Positions 50,454-59,998 of a DNA stretch of 64,000 bases are shown here, in pieces; the stretch's first letter is position 1, and every line of letters begins with the position of its first letter. The stretch spans positions 1,116,001 through 1,180,000 of the forward strand of contig CAVZCL010000005.1 of NCBI GenBank assembly GCA_963773745.1, in the 5' to 3' direction. The stretch is from UBA5069 sp963773745 (GTDB lineage Bacteria > Chloroflexota > Anaerolineae > Caldilineales > Caldilineaceae). The position numbers and the translations under genes are program-made. A model generated the notes under the pieces. The model was not told the DNA's origin, made no database searches, and saw nothing but the letters and a program-made list of their open reading frames with translations.

Positions 50454-51379
50454 GGGCGCTCCTGCAGCGCTTCGCCGCGCACAAGCGCGCGCAGCGTGCG
50501 GAAGTTGATCACATGCACGCCCGATGCGGCCACGGCGTCGCGCCATGCGTCGCTCATGAAGAGCTCCATGTCGGCTGCGCGGCTGCGCCAATCGCGCGTA
50601 ATCGCCTGCAGTTCCGGCGTGGCGGCGCTGGGATGAAAGAGGAAATTCGTCAGCCCCACGGGCGCTTCGGCCAGCAGCCGCTTGCCCGTCTCAAGGCGAT
50701 CTTCAGCCTTGTTGAGGGGCAGCACGGTGAGGTGATCAAAGACGGGAATGCCGTGCGCCTCGGCGGCCGCGACGAGCGCCCGCGATTCGCCCAACTCCAA
50801 CGGGCCGGTGTTGGCCGCGCCGTACATCGCCTGCGGCGTGCGCAGCAGGTTGAGCGGCAGCCGAAACTCCAGCGCCAGCGCCACATAGGCCGGCAGCAGG
50901 CGCGGGTGAAAGAGAGTGAGCATGTGCGTATCAATGTGGGTGACGTCGATGCCGTCGTTCAGCGCGCGCGTCAGTTGGGCGCGCAGTTCCTCGGCCACGC
51001 CGTCGGTGCTGGCGCGGCTGTGCACCCCCTCGGCGCGGTGGTGGAAGTAGCCCTCTTCATCGAGCAGTCCCGTGTCGCGGCTGCGGCTGCTGATGGGCCC
51101 CCAGCGATACTCGTGCCACTCACTCGTGAGCGTGAGGTGGACGCCCATGTCGACGCGCGGGTCGTTTGCGCGCTCCTGGCAAATGCGCAGCGCGCCGCGG
51201 TACCACGCGCAGGGCACCATCGTGGCAGCGGAGGACATGATGCCCGCATCGAGCAGCGCATCCCAGGCCGTTACCGACGCCTGGCACATGCCAATGTCGT
51301 CGGCGTGGAGCACGACCACGCGTGCGTCGTTGGGCAGCCCCAGCTTGCGCAGAATTGGATTCGGCGGCAATTCACTCAT
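50450..51379 (-). CDS. ChbG/HpnK-family carbohydrate deacetylase
   Basis: A YdjC-fold deacetylase of 309 residues beginning MSELPPNPILRKLGLPNDAR. The metal-binding residues are visible in VVLHADDIGMCQA (aspartates) and in MGVHLTLTSEW and THIDTHMLTLFHPRLLPAYV (histidines). ChbG in E. coli removes an acetyl group from chitobiose-6-phosphate so that ChbF can cut it; HpnK acts on hopanoid sugars. Its neighbours, a GH4 enzyme and an amino-sugar kinase, favour the ChbG role. Stop overlaps the kinase start as ATGA. Confidence 0.85.
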   Translation of the reverse strand: MSELPPNPILRKLGLPNDARVVVLHADDIGMCQASVTAWDALLDAGIMSSAATMVPCAWYRGALRICQERANDPRVDMGVHLTLTSEWHEYRWGPISSRSRDTGLLDEEGYFHHRAEGVHSRASTDGVAEELRAQLTRALNDGIDVTHIDTHMLTLFHPRLLPAYVALALEFRLPLNLLRTPQAMYGAANTGPLELGESRALVAAAEAHGIPVFDHLTVLPLNKAEDRLETGKRLLAEAPVGLTNFLFHPSAATPELQAITRDWRSRAADMELFMSDAWRDAVAASGVHVINFRTLRALVRGEALQERP

Positions 51380-51453
51380 GGAAACGTTCCTTCATGCTTG
51401 TGGCGGAGGAGCTTGTACCGGCAGCTAAGCAGAGCAAGTGCGCGATGAGGCGT

Positions 51454-51596
51454 GTAGCGGCGGCTTAAGCCGCCGTTCTCGAGGACCGCGTCGCGATGCA
51501 GACGTACGCGGCGTAGTTCGTAGCGGCTGCTTCAGCTGCCGTTCTCACCAATTACGTCGCGTCCTCGAGAACGGCAGCTAAAGCAGCCGCTACGAA
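51454..51596. repeat. Intergenic palindrome, family A, with duplicated left arm
   Basis: Left arm 51517-51546 pairs with 51567-51596 (one mismatch in 30). An additional left copy at 51454-51495 (GTAGCGGCGGCTTAAGCCGC and onward) can also pair with the right arm, so two alternative hairpins are possible. Sits between the GH4 and ChbG-like genes. Confidence 0.88.
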
Positions 51597-51609
51597 TTGC
51601 GTCCTGCAC

Positions 51610-52902
51610 TCACTTTGCAAAGAACTGCGGCAGGTAACGCTGGTTGATCTCGAGCATCTCGTCAAGCACCTGCTTGATCTCGCCCATGGGCGGCCCCAGG
51701 GGATGGGCCAGCAGCGCCTGATAGGCGGCTTCGTAGTCGCCGTGCACCGCCGCTTCAACGGTGAGCAGTTCATAGGACTTGACGTTCGCCAGCAGCCCGA
51801 AGCAGGCCGCAGGCAGCGGTTCGGCAGGCTGCGGAATAATGCCGGCGCGGCCCACCGTGCAGGGAAGCTCCAGCACCCAGTCGGCGGGCCAGCCCGGCAC
51901 TGCGCCGCCGTGGGGCACGTTGACAATGTGCGTTTCGCGTAGATCATTGTAGTGCGCGTTAAGCAACTGCGTGGCTACAGTAGAATACCACGCGCCGCCG
52001 CGCTTCATCAGGTCGGCTGGGGGCTCGGTGCGGTCGGGCTCGGCATACTCGGCCAGAAGCGTCGCCTCGACTTCCATCACCTGCTCGGCGCGCGAGGGCG
52101 GCCACTTGGCCTGCAGGCCGATCATGTGTGCCGTGTTGTAGAAGTACTCGAGGTAGTAGTTGGGAATCATGCGCAGCGACTCGATCAGGCGCGGCTCCCA
52201 CTCGGGCTCATCGGCGGCGCGCAGTTCGGAGAGCGTCTGCTCAATGATCTGCGGCCACACATCTTCGCCTTCCACCGTGAAGCCACGATGCCACGAGAGG
52301 TGGTTGAGCCCCAGCGTCTCCAGGCGCGCCGTTGCTGCGTCCACCGCCATGCCCGCGGCCTCCAGTTTGCCCAGCATGAGCATCTTGGCCGTAATCGGCA
52401 CGTTGCAGACGCCCACCGAGGGCACCGCAGTCGCATAGCGGCTGAGCGCCTCGGTGACGAGGCCCGCGGGATTCGTGAAGTTGACCAGCAGCGCGCCAGG
52501 GGCCAACTCGGCCATGTCGCGGGCAATGTCCAGGATTACGGGAATGGTGCGCAGCGCCTTGGCCATGCCACCGACGCCCGTCGTCTCCTGCCCCACCAGG
52601 CCGTGGCGCATGCCCAGATACTCATCCTCGCGGCGCGCCGCCATGCCGCCCACGCGCAGTTGCGTCGTCACATAGGTTGCGCCCGCCAGCGCCTCGCGCC
52701 GGTTTGTGCTCAGGTGCACGGAGAAGGGCGCGCCGGCGGCCTGCGCCATGCGCTGGGCAAAGCCGCCCACAATGTCCAGCCGCTCCTGCGAGATGTCCAC
52801 AAGCCACAGTTCGGTCATTGGGAACGTGGCCACGCGATCGAGGAAGCCTTTGACGAGCTCGGGCGTATAGCTTGAGCCGCCGCCCATGACAACAACTTTC
52901 AT
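51610..52902 (-). CDS. GH4-family 6-phospho-glycosidase
   Basis: NAD- and Mn-dependent glycosidase that acts by oxidation-elimination, usually on 6-phosphorylated glucosides. The 430 residues begin with the Rossmann motif MKVVVMGGGSSYTPELVKGF. They contain TNRREALAGATYVTTQLRVG, LLVNFTNPAGLVTEALSRY, the metal cysteine in SVGVCNVPITAK, the catalytic region GLNHLSWHRGF, and VNVPHGGAVPGWPADWVLEL. Residues near Arg-Val-Gly-Gly (LRVGGMAARREDE) are shared with the 6-phospho-beta-glucosidases (CelF/ChbF-like). A GAGGAC ribosome site precedes the ATG. Confidence 0.93.
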   Translation of the reverse strand: MKVVVMGGGSSYTPELVKGFLDRVATFPMTELWLVDISQERLDIVGGFAQRMAQAAGAPFSVHLSTNRREALAGATYVTTQLRVGGMAARREDEYLGMRHGLVGQETTGVGGMAKALRTIPVILDIARDMAELAPGALLVNFTNPAGLVTEALSRYATAVPSVGVCNVPITAKMLMLGKLEAAGMAVDAATARLETLGLNHLSWHRGFTVEGEDVWPQIIEQTLSELRAADEPEWEPRLIESLRMIPNYYLEYFYNTAHMIGLQAKWPPSRAEQVMEVEATLLAEYAEPDRTEPPADLMKRGGAWYSTVATQLLNAHYNDLRETHIVNVPHGGAVPGWPADWVLELPCTVGRAGIIPQPAEPLPAACFGLLANVKSYELLTVEAAVHGDYEAAYQALLAHPLGPPMGEIKQVLDEMLEINQRYLPQFFAK

Positions 52903-52934
52903 ATTGACCGTCCTCTAGTGTGCCGCGCTCGAAC

Positions 52935-53101
52935 GGCACCTCACCCCCGGCCCCTCTCCATGCGGAGAGGGGAGCAAAGCAACGGCGTCACGTCGGAGAC
53001 GTGACCTACGAGCGGCGGTGCTTTACTCCCCTCGTCCGCCCCCACGTCACGCCCGCATGGCGTGGCAAGGCAGCATGGAGAGGGGCCGGGGGTGAGGTGC
53101 C
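52935..53101. repeat. Nested palindrome: family C word inside family D
   Basis: Perfect outer arms 52935-52963 (GGCACCTCACCCCCGGCCCC and onward) and 53073-53101. Inside are GGGGAGCAAAGCA (52970) / TGCTTTACTCCCC (53019), a second inverted pair, and a family-C word (GTCGGAGACGTGACCTAC, from 52992). Three palindrome levels in about 167 bases. Confidence 0.9.
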
Positions 53102-53118
53102 ATTCAGCGCGCATGTCC

Positions 53119-54604
53119 TTACTCCAGCACATACAGCGTCAGCGACTCCGCCGGAAGGGTAATGTTGCCACCGTTGGCCACCACGTCGCCCTCCACCTGC
53201 GTACCCATATGGTCGGCGTCAAGGCGCCACACCTCGGCGTCGGCAAAATCCGCACCGTCCACCTGCAGCGTCGCCTCCTGGGCATCAGGGTTCAGATTGC
53301 TCACCATCAGCGTGAGCGCGCCGTCTGCGCGCTGTGGCGGCCAGCGCCTGCACGCCGGGCAGCCCGGCATCAGCCGCCAGCAGCTGGTCGCCCATCTGCT
53401 GGTAGAGCATAAAGGTGTGGAAGACGGGGCGCTCGGCGTGGCGGCCCAGCACGCCCCAGCCCCCCTGGCTGTCATTGGTGACGAGCGTCCAGAAGTTCAC
53501 AATCTCCACTTGATTGCGCACCATGCGCATGAAGACATCTCCCCACCAAAGCGCATTGGCCAGCGAATCGGGGGAGGCCGGCCGGCCAAAGGCTTTGGTG
53601 TAGTGGGAGTTGACCTCGGTGATGGCAATGGGGTACTCGCGCCCGGTCGTCTCCACCATGAGCGCCTTCAACGCAGGCAGAATTGTGTCCCACTCGGCGC
53701 GCGTTGGCAAAGAGCTCGGCGGCCTTCGTGTCCACAGGGCGCGTCATCTCTTTGGGAAACGCATAGCGGTGGAAGGAGACAATGTCCACCAGGTCGCCAT
53801 TCACTTCAAGGAAGGTGCGCATCCACTCGGCGGCCTGCTGCTCATCACTGCGGGTGCAGTTGCTCGGTGCCCACAAACTGGGTAATTTCGGGGCCAACGA
53901 GGAGGATGGAGGGGTCAGCCGCCTTCATAGCCTGGGCGAATGTGCGCCACTGCGCGGCAAAGTAGGCGGCGTCCCACGGCTCGTCTGTGTGCTTGCCGGC
54001 ATAGAGATTCGGCTCATTGCCAATGGCCCAGTACTTTACGCCGTAGCCCTTTTGCTCATTGGTATAGTTCATCAGCGCAACCGCTTGCTCGGGCGTACCG
54101 CCGGGCAGCCGCACATGGATGAGCGGCTCGGAGCCCAGCTGCGCGCTCAACTCCATAAAGCGGTCAATCTCGAGCGGCTGCAGGTTGGTGGTGTCGCCGT
54201 ATTCGCCGCCGGGGAAGGAGATCATGCCGGGCGCAAGCTGCACGGCCAGCGGCATCACATCGGGCCGCACCTGCCAGAGCGGCCCCCACGTTACGCCCGA
54301 AGCAAGGGGCTCACCGTGCCGCGCGGTGCGCTCGCATCCACATAGATCTCGCCCGCATTCGGCGGCGCGTGCGCGCACAGGCGCCTGGCGTACCGGTCGC
54401 TCGTGGGCGCTTCCGTGGGCGCTTCTGTGGCACGGGGCTGGGGGTGGCCGGCGGCGTGCTGGTTGCCGGTGCAAGCGTGGCTGCCGGCGCAATCTCCGTG
54501 GGCAGCGGCGCAGGCGTGGCGGCGCGACGACCGCCGCAGCCAGCTGCCGTGAGTGCAGCAAGCAAAACCAGCAAGCCCGCAATCACCCTCTTCTGCACGT
54601 TCAT
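53119..54604 (-). CDS. Secreted lipoprotein, clan GH-A-like glycosidase, several apparent frameshifts
   Basis: Starts MNVQKRVIAGLLVLLAALTA followed by the lipobox (LTAAGC), so it is a lipid-anchored extracytoplasmic protein with a threonine/proline-rich linker. Later frames give VTWGPLWQVRPDVMPLAV, HVRLPGGTPEQAVALMNY, KYWAIGNEPNLY (acid/base N-E-P motif), EMTRPVDTKAAELFA, REYPIAITEVNSHYTKAFG (nucleophile glutamate in T-E-V) and a beta domain ALTLMVSNLNPDAQEATL. Breaks lie near 54432, 54297, 53854, 53701 and 53328, several in GC-dinucleotide runs. Family within clan GH-A (such as GH39, GH51, GH30) cannot be fixed here. Confidence 0.68.
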
Positions 54605-54630
54605 CAATTGGAGCCCTCTGCTTGCGCTCT

Positions 54631-55729
54631 CTACTTGTCAACGCCCGTCACCACAACGCCCTGCATGAAGACCCGCTGCGCCATAAAGAACATAATAATG
54701 GGCAGAATCGAGGCCATGAGCGCACTCGCCTGAATCAGCGGCGGGTTGGAGCCGTAGATGCCGTTGAAGCGTGCCAGACCCACTGCAATCGGCTGCAGGT
54801 CCGGGCGGGTGGAGAGGTAGATCAGCGGCGCAAAGTAGTCGTTCCACGCAAAGACGAGGTGGAAGAGCGACACTGCCACCAGCACCGGCGTCGACATGGG
54901 CAGAATAACGCTGGTAAGAATGCGCAGCGGGCTGGCCCCGTCAATCATGGCCGCCTCGTCCAGCTCGCGCGGAATCGTCATGAAAGTACTGGCGCAGGAG
55001 GAAGACATTGTAGGCATTGGCAAAGAAGTGGGGCACGGTGAGCGGCAGCCATGTGCCTACCCAGCCAATGCGCTGGAAGAAGGCATAGGTTGGCACAATC
55101 GTCACCGCTGTGGGCAGGAAGATTGTGGCGATGAGCAGGGTGAAGAGGATGTCGCGTCCGGGAAACTTGAAGCGCGTGAAACCATAGGCCACCAGCGAAC
55201 AGGAAATGAGCGTGCCGACAATGCCGATGACTGCAATCAGCAGCGTGTTGAGGAAGAGCCGCCCCAGGTCAATCGTGGTCCACGCCTGGCTGTAGTTGGA
55301 CCAAGTGGGCGACCATGCCCACGGCCGCTCAAGCCCGCGCCAGTTGCCCTTCCACGCAATCGGCCCTGCCTCGGGGTTTGCGGGGTCAATAAACTGGCTC
55401 TCGCGGCGGCCGGGCTTGAACATGGCCAGCTCCTGCGTCGAGCCATCCTCCATGGGCACCTTGTAAACATCCAGCGTCGTGCCCTCAAAGTCGAAGGTGG
55501 CCGGTTGTGCGGGCCAAATTGGCGCGCCCGGCTCCACAAGCTGCCCCATGGTCTGCAGCGAGGTGAAGATCATGCTCGCCAGCGGCACAAGGAAGATGAA
55601 GAGAACGAGCATTGCCAGCAGCGTGACAAGGAACTTGGGCATGAGATTGCGTCGCTGGCCGCCACTTCGCTTGCGAAGCAGGGCTGCTTCGGGATTGGCC
55701 GTTGCAGGCTGCGCAGTTGTTGTCGTCAT
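54631..55729 (-). CDS. ABC sugar importer permease, MalG/GanQ type, apparent frameshift
   Basis: Second membrane subunit. Starts MTTTTAQPATANPEAALLRK, with a first helix (LVTLLAMLVLFIFLVPLASMI), a large extracytoplasmic loop of about 80 residues, then helices with LFLNTLLIAVIGIVGTLISC. The EAA loop that contacts the ATPase is DEAAMIDGASPLRIL, in the second frame. The break is in the AAA run 54983-54985; one base fewer gives RQYFMTIPRELDEAAM. About 366 residues. No ATPase gene is nearby; such importers often use a shared MsmK/UgpC-type ATPase encoded elsewhere. Confidence 0.86.
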
Positions 55730-55738
55730 GAGAGACCC

Positions 55739-56681
55739 CTAACGGCGCTCGCCGCCGGCATAAAAGACCCAGAAGCGCTGCGACCAGAAGAGCACCAGCG
55801 TCACCGCAAGGATGATGACGAAGAGGAACCACGCCAGCGTGGCGCCATAGGACATGTTCTGGTATGTAAAGAAGGTCTTGTAGAGATAGAGATTGAAAAA
55901 CATCGTTTTGCCGGCGGGCTGGCCCGTACCTTGATTGAGCACCAATGGCACAAGGAAATACTGGAAGAGACCCACCACCGTGAGGATGAGGTTGTAGAAG
56001 ACAACCGGCGAAATCATGGGGAAGGTGACATTCCAGAAGGTGCGCCAGGCGCCCGCGCCGTCAATCTTGGCGGCGTCGTAAAGTTCGGTGGGCACCCCTT
56101 GCAGCGCCGCCAGGTTGAGGAGCATGGCATTGCCAATGCCCCAAATGCCCACAATCACCAGCGCGGGGTAAATCCATGTGGGGCTGCGCAACCACTGCGG
56201 CGGATCATTGACCCCCACATTGCGCAGGAACATGTTGACCCAGCCGCCCTCGGGGTTGAGCATGTGCGCCCAGATGAAAATTGCCGCCACAAAGGGGATG
56301 ATGTAGGGGAAATAGAAGCCGGCGCGGAAGAAGGATTTGCCCACCAGGTGCTTGTGGTTCATAAGCAGCGCCAGGATCAGCGGCGCAAAGACGGCTACGG
56401 GCAGCGCATAGAGGCCATAGCGTCAAGGTGACGCCAAGCGAACGCCACATCGCGCTGTCATTGAACATGAAGCGATAGTTTTCAAGCCCCACAAAGTTGA
56501 GCCCCGACATGCTCAGGCGCATGTCCGTGAAGCTGAAGATCAGCGTGGCCACGGTGGGAATTAGCGTAAAGGCGAGGAAGCCGAAGAGCCAGGGCGAAAT
56601 GAAGACATAGCCCCAGCGCGCCTCGCGCTTCGCTTGCCGATAGCCCGCTACGGGGGCTTGTTGCGCTGCTGGGCGCTCCAT
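55739..56681 (-). CDS. ABC sugar importer permease, MalF/LacF type, apparent frameshift
   Basis: First membrane subunit. Starts MERPAAQQAPVAGYRQAKRE, then helix YVFISPWLFGFLAFTLIPTV and the usual loop LNFVGLENYRFMFND. The frame changes at about 56422-56426; the second part reads YGLYALPVAVFAPLILALLM, NHKHLVGKSFFRAGFYFPYI, and an EAA-like loop VPTELYDAAKIDGAGAWRTF. About 314 residues with six helices. It adjoins the MalG-type partner. Confidence 0.86.
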
Positions 56682-56816
56682 TTTGCGTTGGCACTTGTGC
56701 TGCCATGGCCCGCTCCTTGCTTGCACTCATTCTCGTGGGGAGGCTGCACGCACAGCTGCGGCGCGCTGGATGTGAGGATGGGCAGGGGCGAACCCCTGCC
56801 CATCCACTCACTGCAA

Positions 56817-58371
56817 CTACTGGTCCTTCTGGAAGATGGCCGTAGCGTCTGCTTCGAAGTTGGCGATTTCCTGATCCATGTCCAGATCGGGGGTCGCGCG
56901 GTAGGTGTACTGGAAGGTGCGCTGGCGGTCGAAGAACTCGAGCCAGTTGGGGCGGTTGGCTTCTGCGCTGGGGATGTCAGGATAGGCCAGACCGGCGCGG
57001 ATGGTGTCCCAGTTCTCAACCCACGGGAACTGCTCGGCCTTGGCCTCGTAGAAGGCATCCAGGGCCCCGGCGCGTGCAGGCATGCCGCCGTAGGTCTGCA
57101 GGAGCTTGTCCGAGCCTTCGCCGATGAGGTAGCTCAGCACGGTGAAGGTCTCCTGCGGGTGCTGCGTGTCCTTGAGGATGCGGAAGGTGTCGGCATCCAC
57201 ACGGCCGTTCACCACACCGTTGTAGGTGGGGATGGTGGCCAGGTCCCAGTTTTCGCCGGCGGCGCCCAGGCAGCAGGTGTACCACTGCTGCGTAAGGGCC
57301 ATGGCGATCTTGCCGGAGTTGAAGGCATTGCCTGCACCGAAGTCCGGGCTCTGCACCACGGGATCCGAGGGGATGAAGGGCTCATCACCAAAGATGCCCT
57401 CATATTCCCACTTCCATGCATCCTTGTGCTGCTCGGGGAAGCTTGGCGCTGCCGTCGGCGGCAACGTCAGACTCGGCCCCGAAGAAGGCGGCGACGTGGA
57501 TGGCGTCCTGGTACTGCGGCACATAGCCGTACTGCACAATCTTGGTGGGGTCAAAGTCTTCGCCGGGCACAACTTCGCCGGCGTCGTTGAGCATGAGCGG
57601 CGAGTTGCCGTTCTCATCGACGGTGAGGATCTTGGCGACCTTGGTCAGCGTGTCAAAGCTCCACTCTTCCTCGGTGCCATCGGGCCACACATAGGGCTGG
57701 CCATACTCTGTGGGAGGATAGTTGAGGCCCGCTTCGTCAAACATGGCCTTCTGGAAGAAGACGGCCGCAGGGAAGACGGCGAAGGGCAGGCCAACCTGGC
57801 CCTCTTCGGTGACGTAGAACTTGACCAGCTCATCACTGAACTGCGTCGTGTCATAGCCCGCTTCTTCAATCAGCGGGGTAAGGTCCATCCACTGGCCGGC
57901 AAAGGCATTCGAGCCACCCCAGCCAACCGGGCCGACGATGTCGGGGCCGGCGCCGGAGGCGATCTGCGTCGAGAGCGCGTCCTTTGCGCCATCATACGGG
58001 ACCACTTCCATGATCAATTGGATTTCGTCCTGGGAGGCGTTGAATTCCTCAACGACTTCCTTCTGGACGGCCTGCTGCTGCGGATCGGTGCCCGAGCCGA
58101 GGCCGACAAACCAGCGCACCTGGACGCGGTTGGGGTCGATCTCAACGGTTTCGGTCATGGCCTCGGCTGCAGCGGGCTCTTCTGCGGCAGGGGCTTCAGC
58201 GGCGGCCTCTTCAGCAGGGGCCTCCGTGGCGGCAGCTTCGGCGGCAGGCGCTTCGGCCGCAGGGGCCTCAGCGGCCGGTGCGGCCGGAGCAGGGGCGGCG
58301 CCACCACAAGCCGCAACCAGCATGCTGGCTACGACGAGCAGCGCCAAAACGGTGTACAGAGTACGACGCAT
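56817..58371 (-). CDS. ABC sugar importer lipoprotein binding protein, apparent frameshift
   Basis: Captures the sugar outside the membrane. Signal MRRTLYTVLALLVVASMLVA with lipobox (VAAC), then an alanine/proline/glutamate-rich linker of about 45 residues and a mature family-1-type solute-binding fold: VRWFVGLGSGTDPQQQAV, IASGAGPDIVGPVGWGG, LPFAVFPAAVFFQKAMFDEA, then FGAGNAFNSGKIAMALTQQW and the closing LEFFDRQRTFQYTY. Break in the GGGG run 57435-57438; one base fewer joins DGSAKLP to EQHKDAWKW. About 517 residues. AAGGAG ribosome site before the ATG. Confidence 0.9.
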
Positions 58372-58404
58372 GTTTCGCTCCTTGTGTCCTGAATGGACGG
58401 TGAC

Positions 58405-58422
58405 TGTACGGAAACCCGTACA
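58405..58422. promoter_or_regulatory. Hairpin in the leader of the binding-protein gene
   Basis: TGTACGG (58405-58411) and CCGTACA (58416-58422), 4-base loop, shortly before the ribosome site. Could affect message stability or translation. Confidence 0.45.
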
Positions 58423-58512
58423 ACGGACGGAAAACACGAAGTACTTGCTAGCCGCCTGATGGGCGGGATCCTGCTGCATTGGCCCGTCAAATGGCGGGGT
58501 ATGGCAACAAAC

Positions 58513-58528
58513 CTGAAAGCGCTTGCAA
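58513..58528. promoter_or_regulatory. LacI-type operator at the sugar-importer promoter
   Basis: CTGAAAGCGCTTGCAA, the same palindrome core (TGAAAGCGCTT) as at the regulator's own promoter (59747-59762). It lies upstream of the binding-protein start by about 140 bases, between regulator and operon. Confidence 0.65.
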
Positions 58529-58622
58529 GAACACGCACATTTGTGCAGCAACACGCAGCGGTGTAGTGGCTCGCCTCGTTGCACGCCTGTACGGAATTGC
58601 CAAAGGGAAAATTGGGAGTCGA

Positions 58623-59714
58623 CTACGGGCATCCGCAGGACTGACGCACCACCAGCTCCACCGGCAGCAGCGTAAGCGGGTCGGCCTCATCGTTGCGAAT
58701 CAGCCGCACCAGCTGGCGCGCCGCCAGATAGCTGGCCGTCTCAATCGGCGCACGCACCGTCGTCAGCGGCGGATTGAGGTGACGCGAGAGGGGCACATCG
58801 TCAAAGCCGACGACGGCAATCTCCTCGGGCACCTGTTTGCCTGCCCGGCGCAGCGCCAGCAGCACGCCCGCCGCTGCTTCATCATCGCCTGCAAAGATCG
58901 CGTCACACACAATGTTGTTGGCCAGCAGCCGCTGGACTGCGGCCTCACCCCCTTGCTCCGTAAAGCTGCCTTCGATCACCAGCGCCGGGTCAAAGGGGAT
59001 CTGCTGGGTTTCAAGCACTTCGCGGTAGGCGGTTTCGCGGGCCAGCGAGTCTTCGTTCTCTTCGGGGCCGCGCACGAAGGCAATGCGGCGGCGGTTGTGT
59101 GTGCGAATGAGATGCTCGAGCAGTTTGCGCACACCCGAGCGATTGTCAAAGCGAATGGAAGGAATCTGCGTGCCGGCGGGGGCCGAACGGTGCAGCAGCA
59201 CCACAGGGAAGCCATGCTGAAAGAGCACTGTCAACTCGCGCCCGTCGAGCAGGTTGCTAAAGACGAGCAGGCCGTCGGTGTTGTGGTCGCCCAGCGGCTG
59301 CCGCCACTCGCGCCGGCGCTGGCCGCCTGGCGTACCGGTGAAGATGAGCAGGTCCAGCCCCGCCTCGCGCACGGCGGACTCAATGCCGCGCAGCGTGGGC
59401 ACAAAGAAGGAACTGCCGATTTCGGGCAGCAGCAGCCCAATTGTGTCGGTCTTGCGCACAGCCAGCATGCGTGCTGCGGCGTGGGGCGTAAAGTTGAGAA
59501 TGTTCACGGCGTGGCGCACGCGCTCACCCGTCTCGTCTGCCACGGGCGCCGTCTCGTTGAGGACGCGGCTGACCGTGGAGATGGAGACACCCGCCAGGCG
59601 GGCGACGTCGGTAATGGTGGCGCGCTGGACTCGTTTAATGGCCACAGGCTCTGGGTGTATGCAGTTGCAAGAGTTGGAAGCAATCAGGCTTTCAGGCCGG
59701 GGTCGGCGACTCAT
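58623..59714 (-). CDS. LacI-family transcriptional regulator of the sugar locus
   Basis: Sugar-responsive DNA-binding protein. The helix-turn-helix is ATITDVARLAGVSISTVSRV with the hinge NFTPHAAARMLA, followed by a periplasmic-binding-protein-like sensor: IGLLLPEIGSSFFVPTLRGI, NTDGLLVFSNLLDGREL, DAIFAGDDEAAAGVLLAL, EIAVVGFDDVPLSRHLNPPL. The annotated ATG at 59714 gives 363 residues; a GTG at 59645 (VAIKRVQRATITDVA) would give the more usual start directly at the helix-turn-helix and is equally possible. The promoter overlaps a matching palindrome, indicating autorepression. Confidence 0.92.
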   Translation of the reverse strand: MSRRPRPESLIASNSCNCIHPEPVAIKRVQRATITDVARLAGVSISTVSRVLNETAPVADETGERVRHAVNILNFTPHAAARMLAVRKTDTIGLLLPEIGSSFFVPTLRGIESAVREAGLDLLIFTGTPGGQRRREWRQPLGDHNTDGLLVFSNLLDGRELTVLFQHGFPVVLLHRSAPAGTQIPSIRFDNRSGVRKLLEHLIRTHNRRRIAFVRGPEENEDSLARETAYREVLETQQIPFDPALVIEGSFTEQGGEAAVQRLLANNIVCDAIFAGDDEAAAGVLLALRRAGKQVPEEIAVVGFDDVPLSRHLNPPLTTVRAPIETASYLAARQLVRLIRNDEADPLTLLPVELVVRQSCGCP

Positions 59715-59746
59715 GAGATGCGAAACGCAGGGAGCGTGGACGATCT

Positions 59747-59788
59747 CTGAAAGCGCTTTCAGTATACCGCGTCAGCGTCACTTGTCAA
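59747..59788 (-). promoter_or_regulatory. Promoter and overlapping LacI-type operator of the regulator gene
   Basis: TTGACA (59783-59788), a 16-base spacer, TATACT (59761-59766), and the perfect 16-bp palindrome CTGAAAGCGCTTTCAG (59747-59762) covering the start site and the edge of the -10. Confidence 0.85.
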
Positions 59789-59857
59789 GCCCCCAATTTC
59801 ACCAATGTGCAAAATTGGCCCGCAATTTGGGATGAAAGTCAGACACGCAACAAGACG

Positions 59858-59971
59858 CGAAACGACCTGTACACAGATTTCACAGATTGAACAGATAACA
59901 ACCGATGTTTTCTTCTTCAAATCGGCTATTGTCTGTGCCGTTTCTGTGCAATCTGTGTACTGGTCGTTTCG
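59858..59971. repeat. Intergenic palindrome, family E, degenerate copy
   Basis: 59858-59885 and 59944-59971 are inverted copies with a few mismatches, sharing ACAGATTGAACAGATAACAA and CGTTTCGTTTCTTTTTGCGG with the 45668-45837 element. Fills the gap between lacI-type and DMT genes together with the regulator promoter. Confidence 0.8.
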
Positions 59972-59998
59972 TTTCTTTTTGCGGACTACTTTGTTTTC

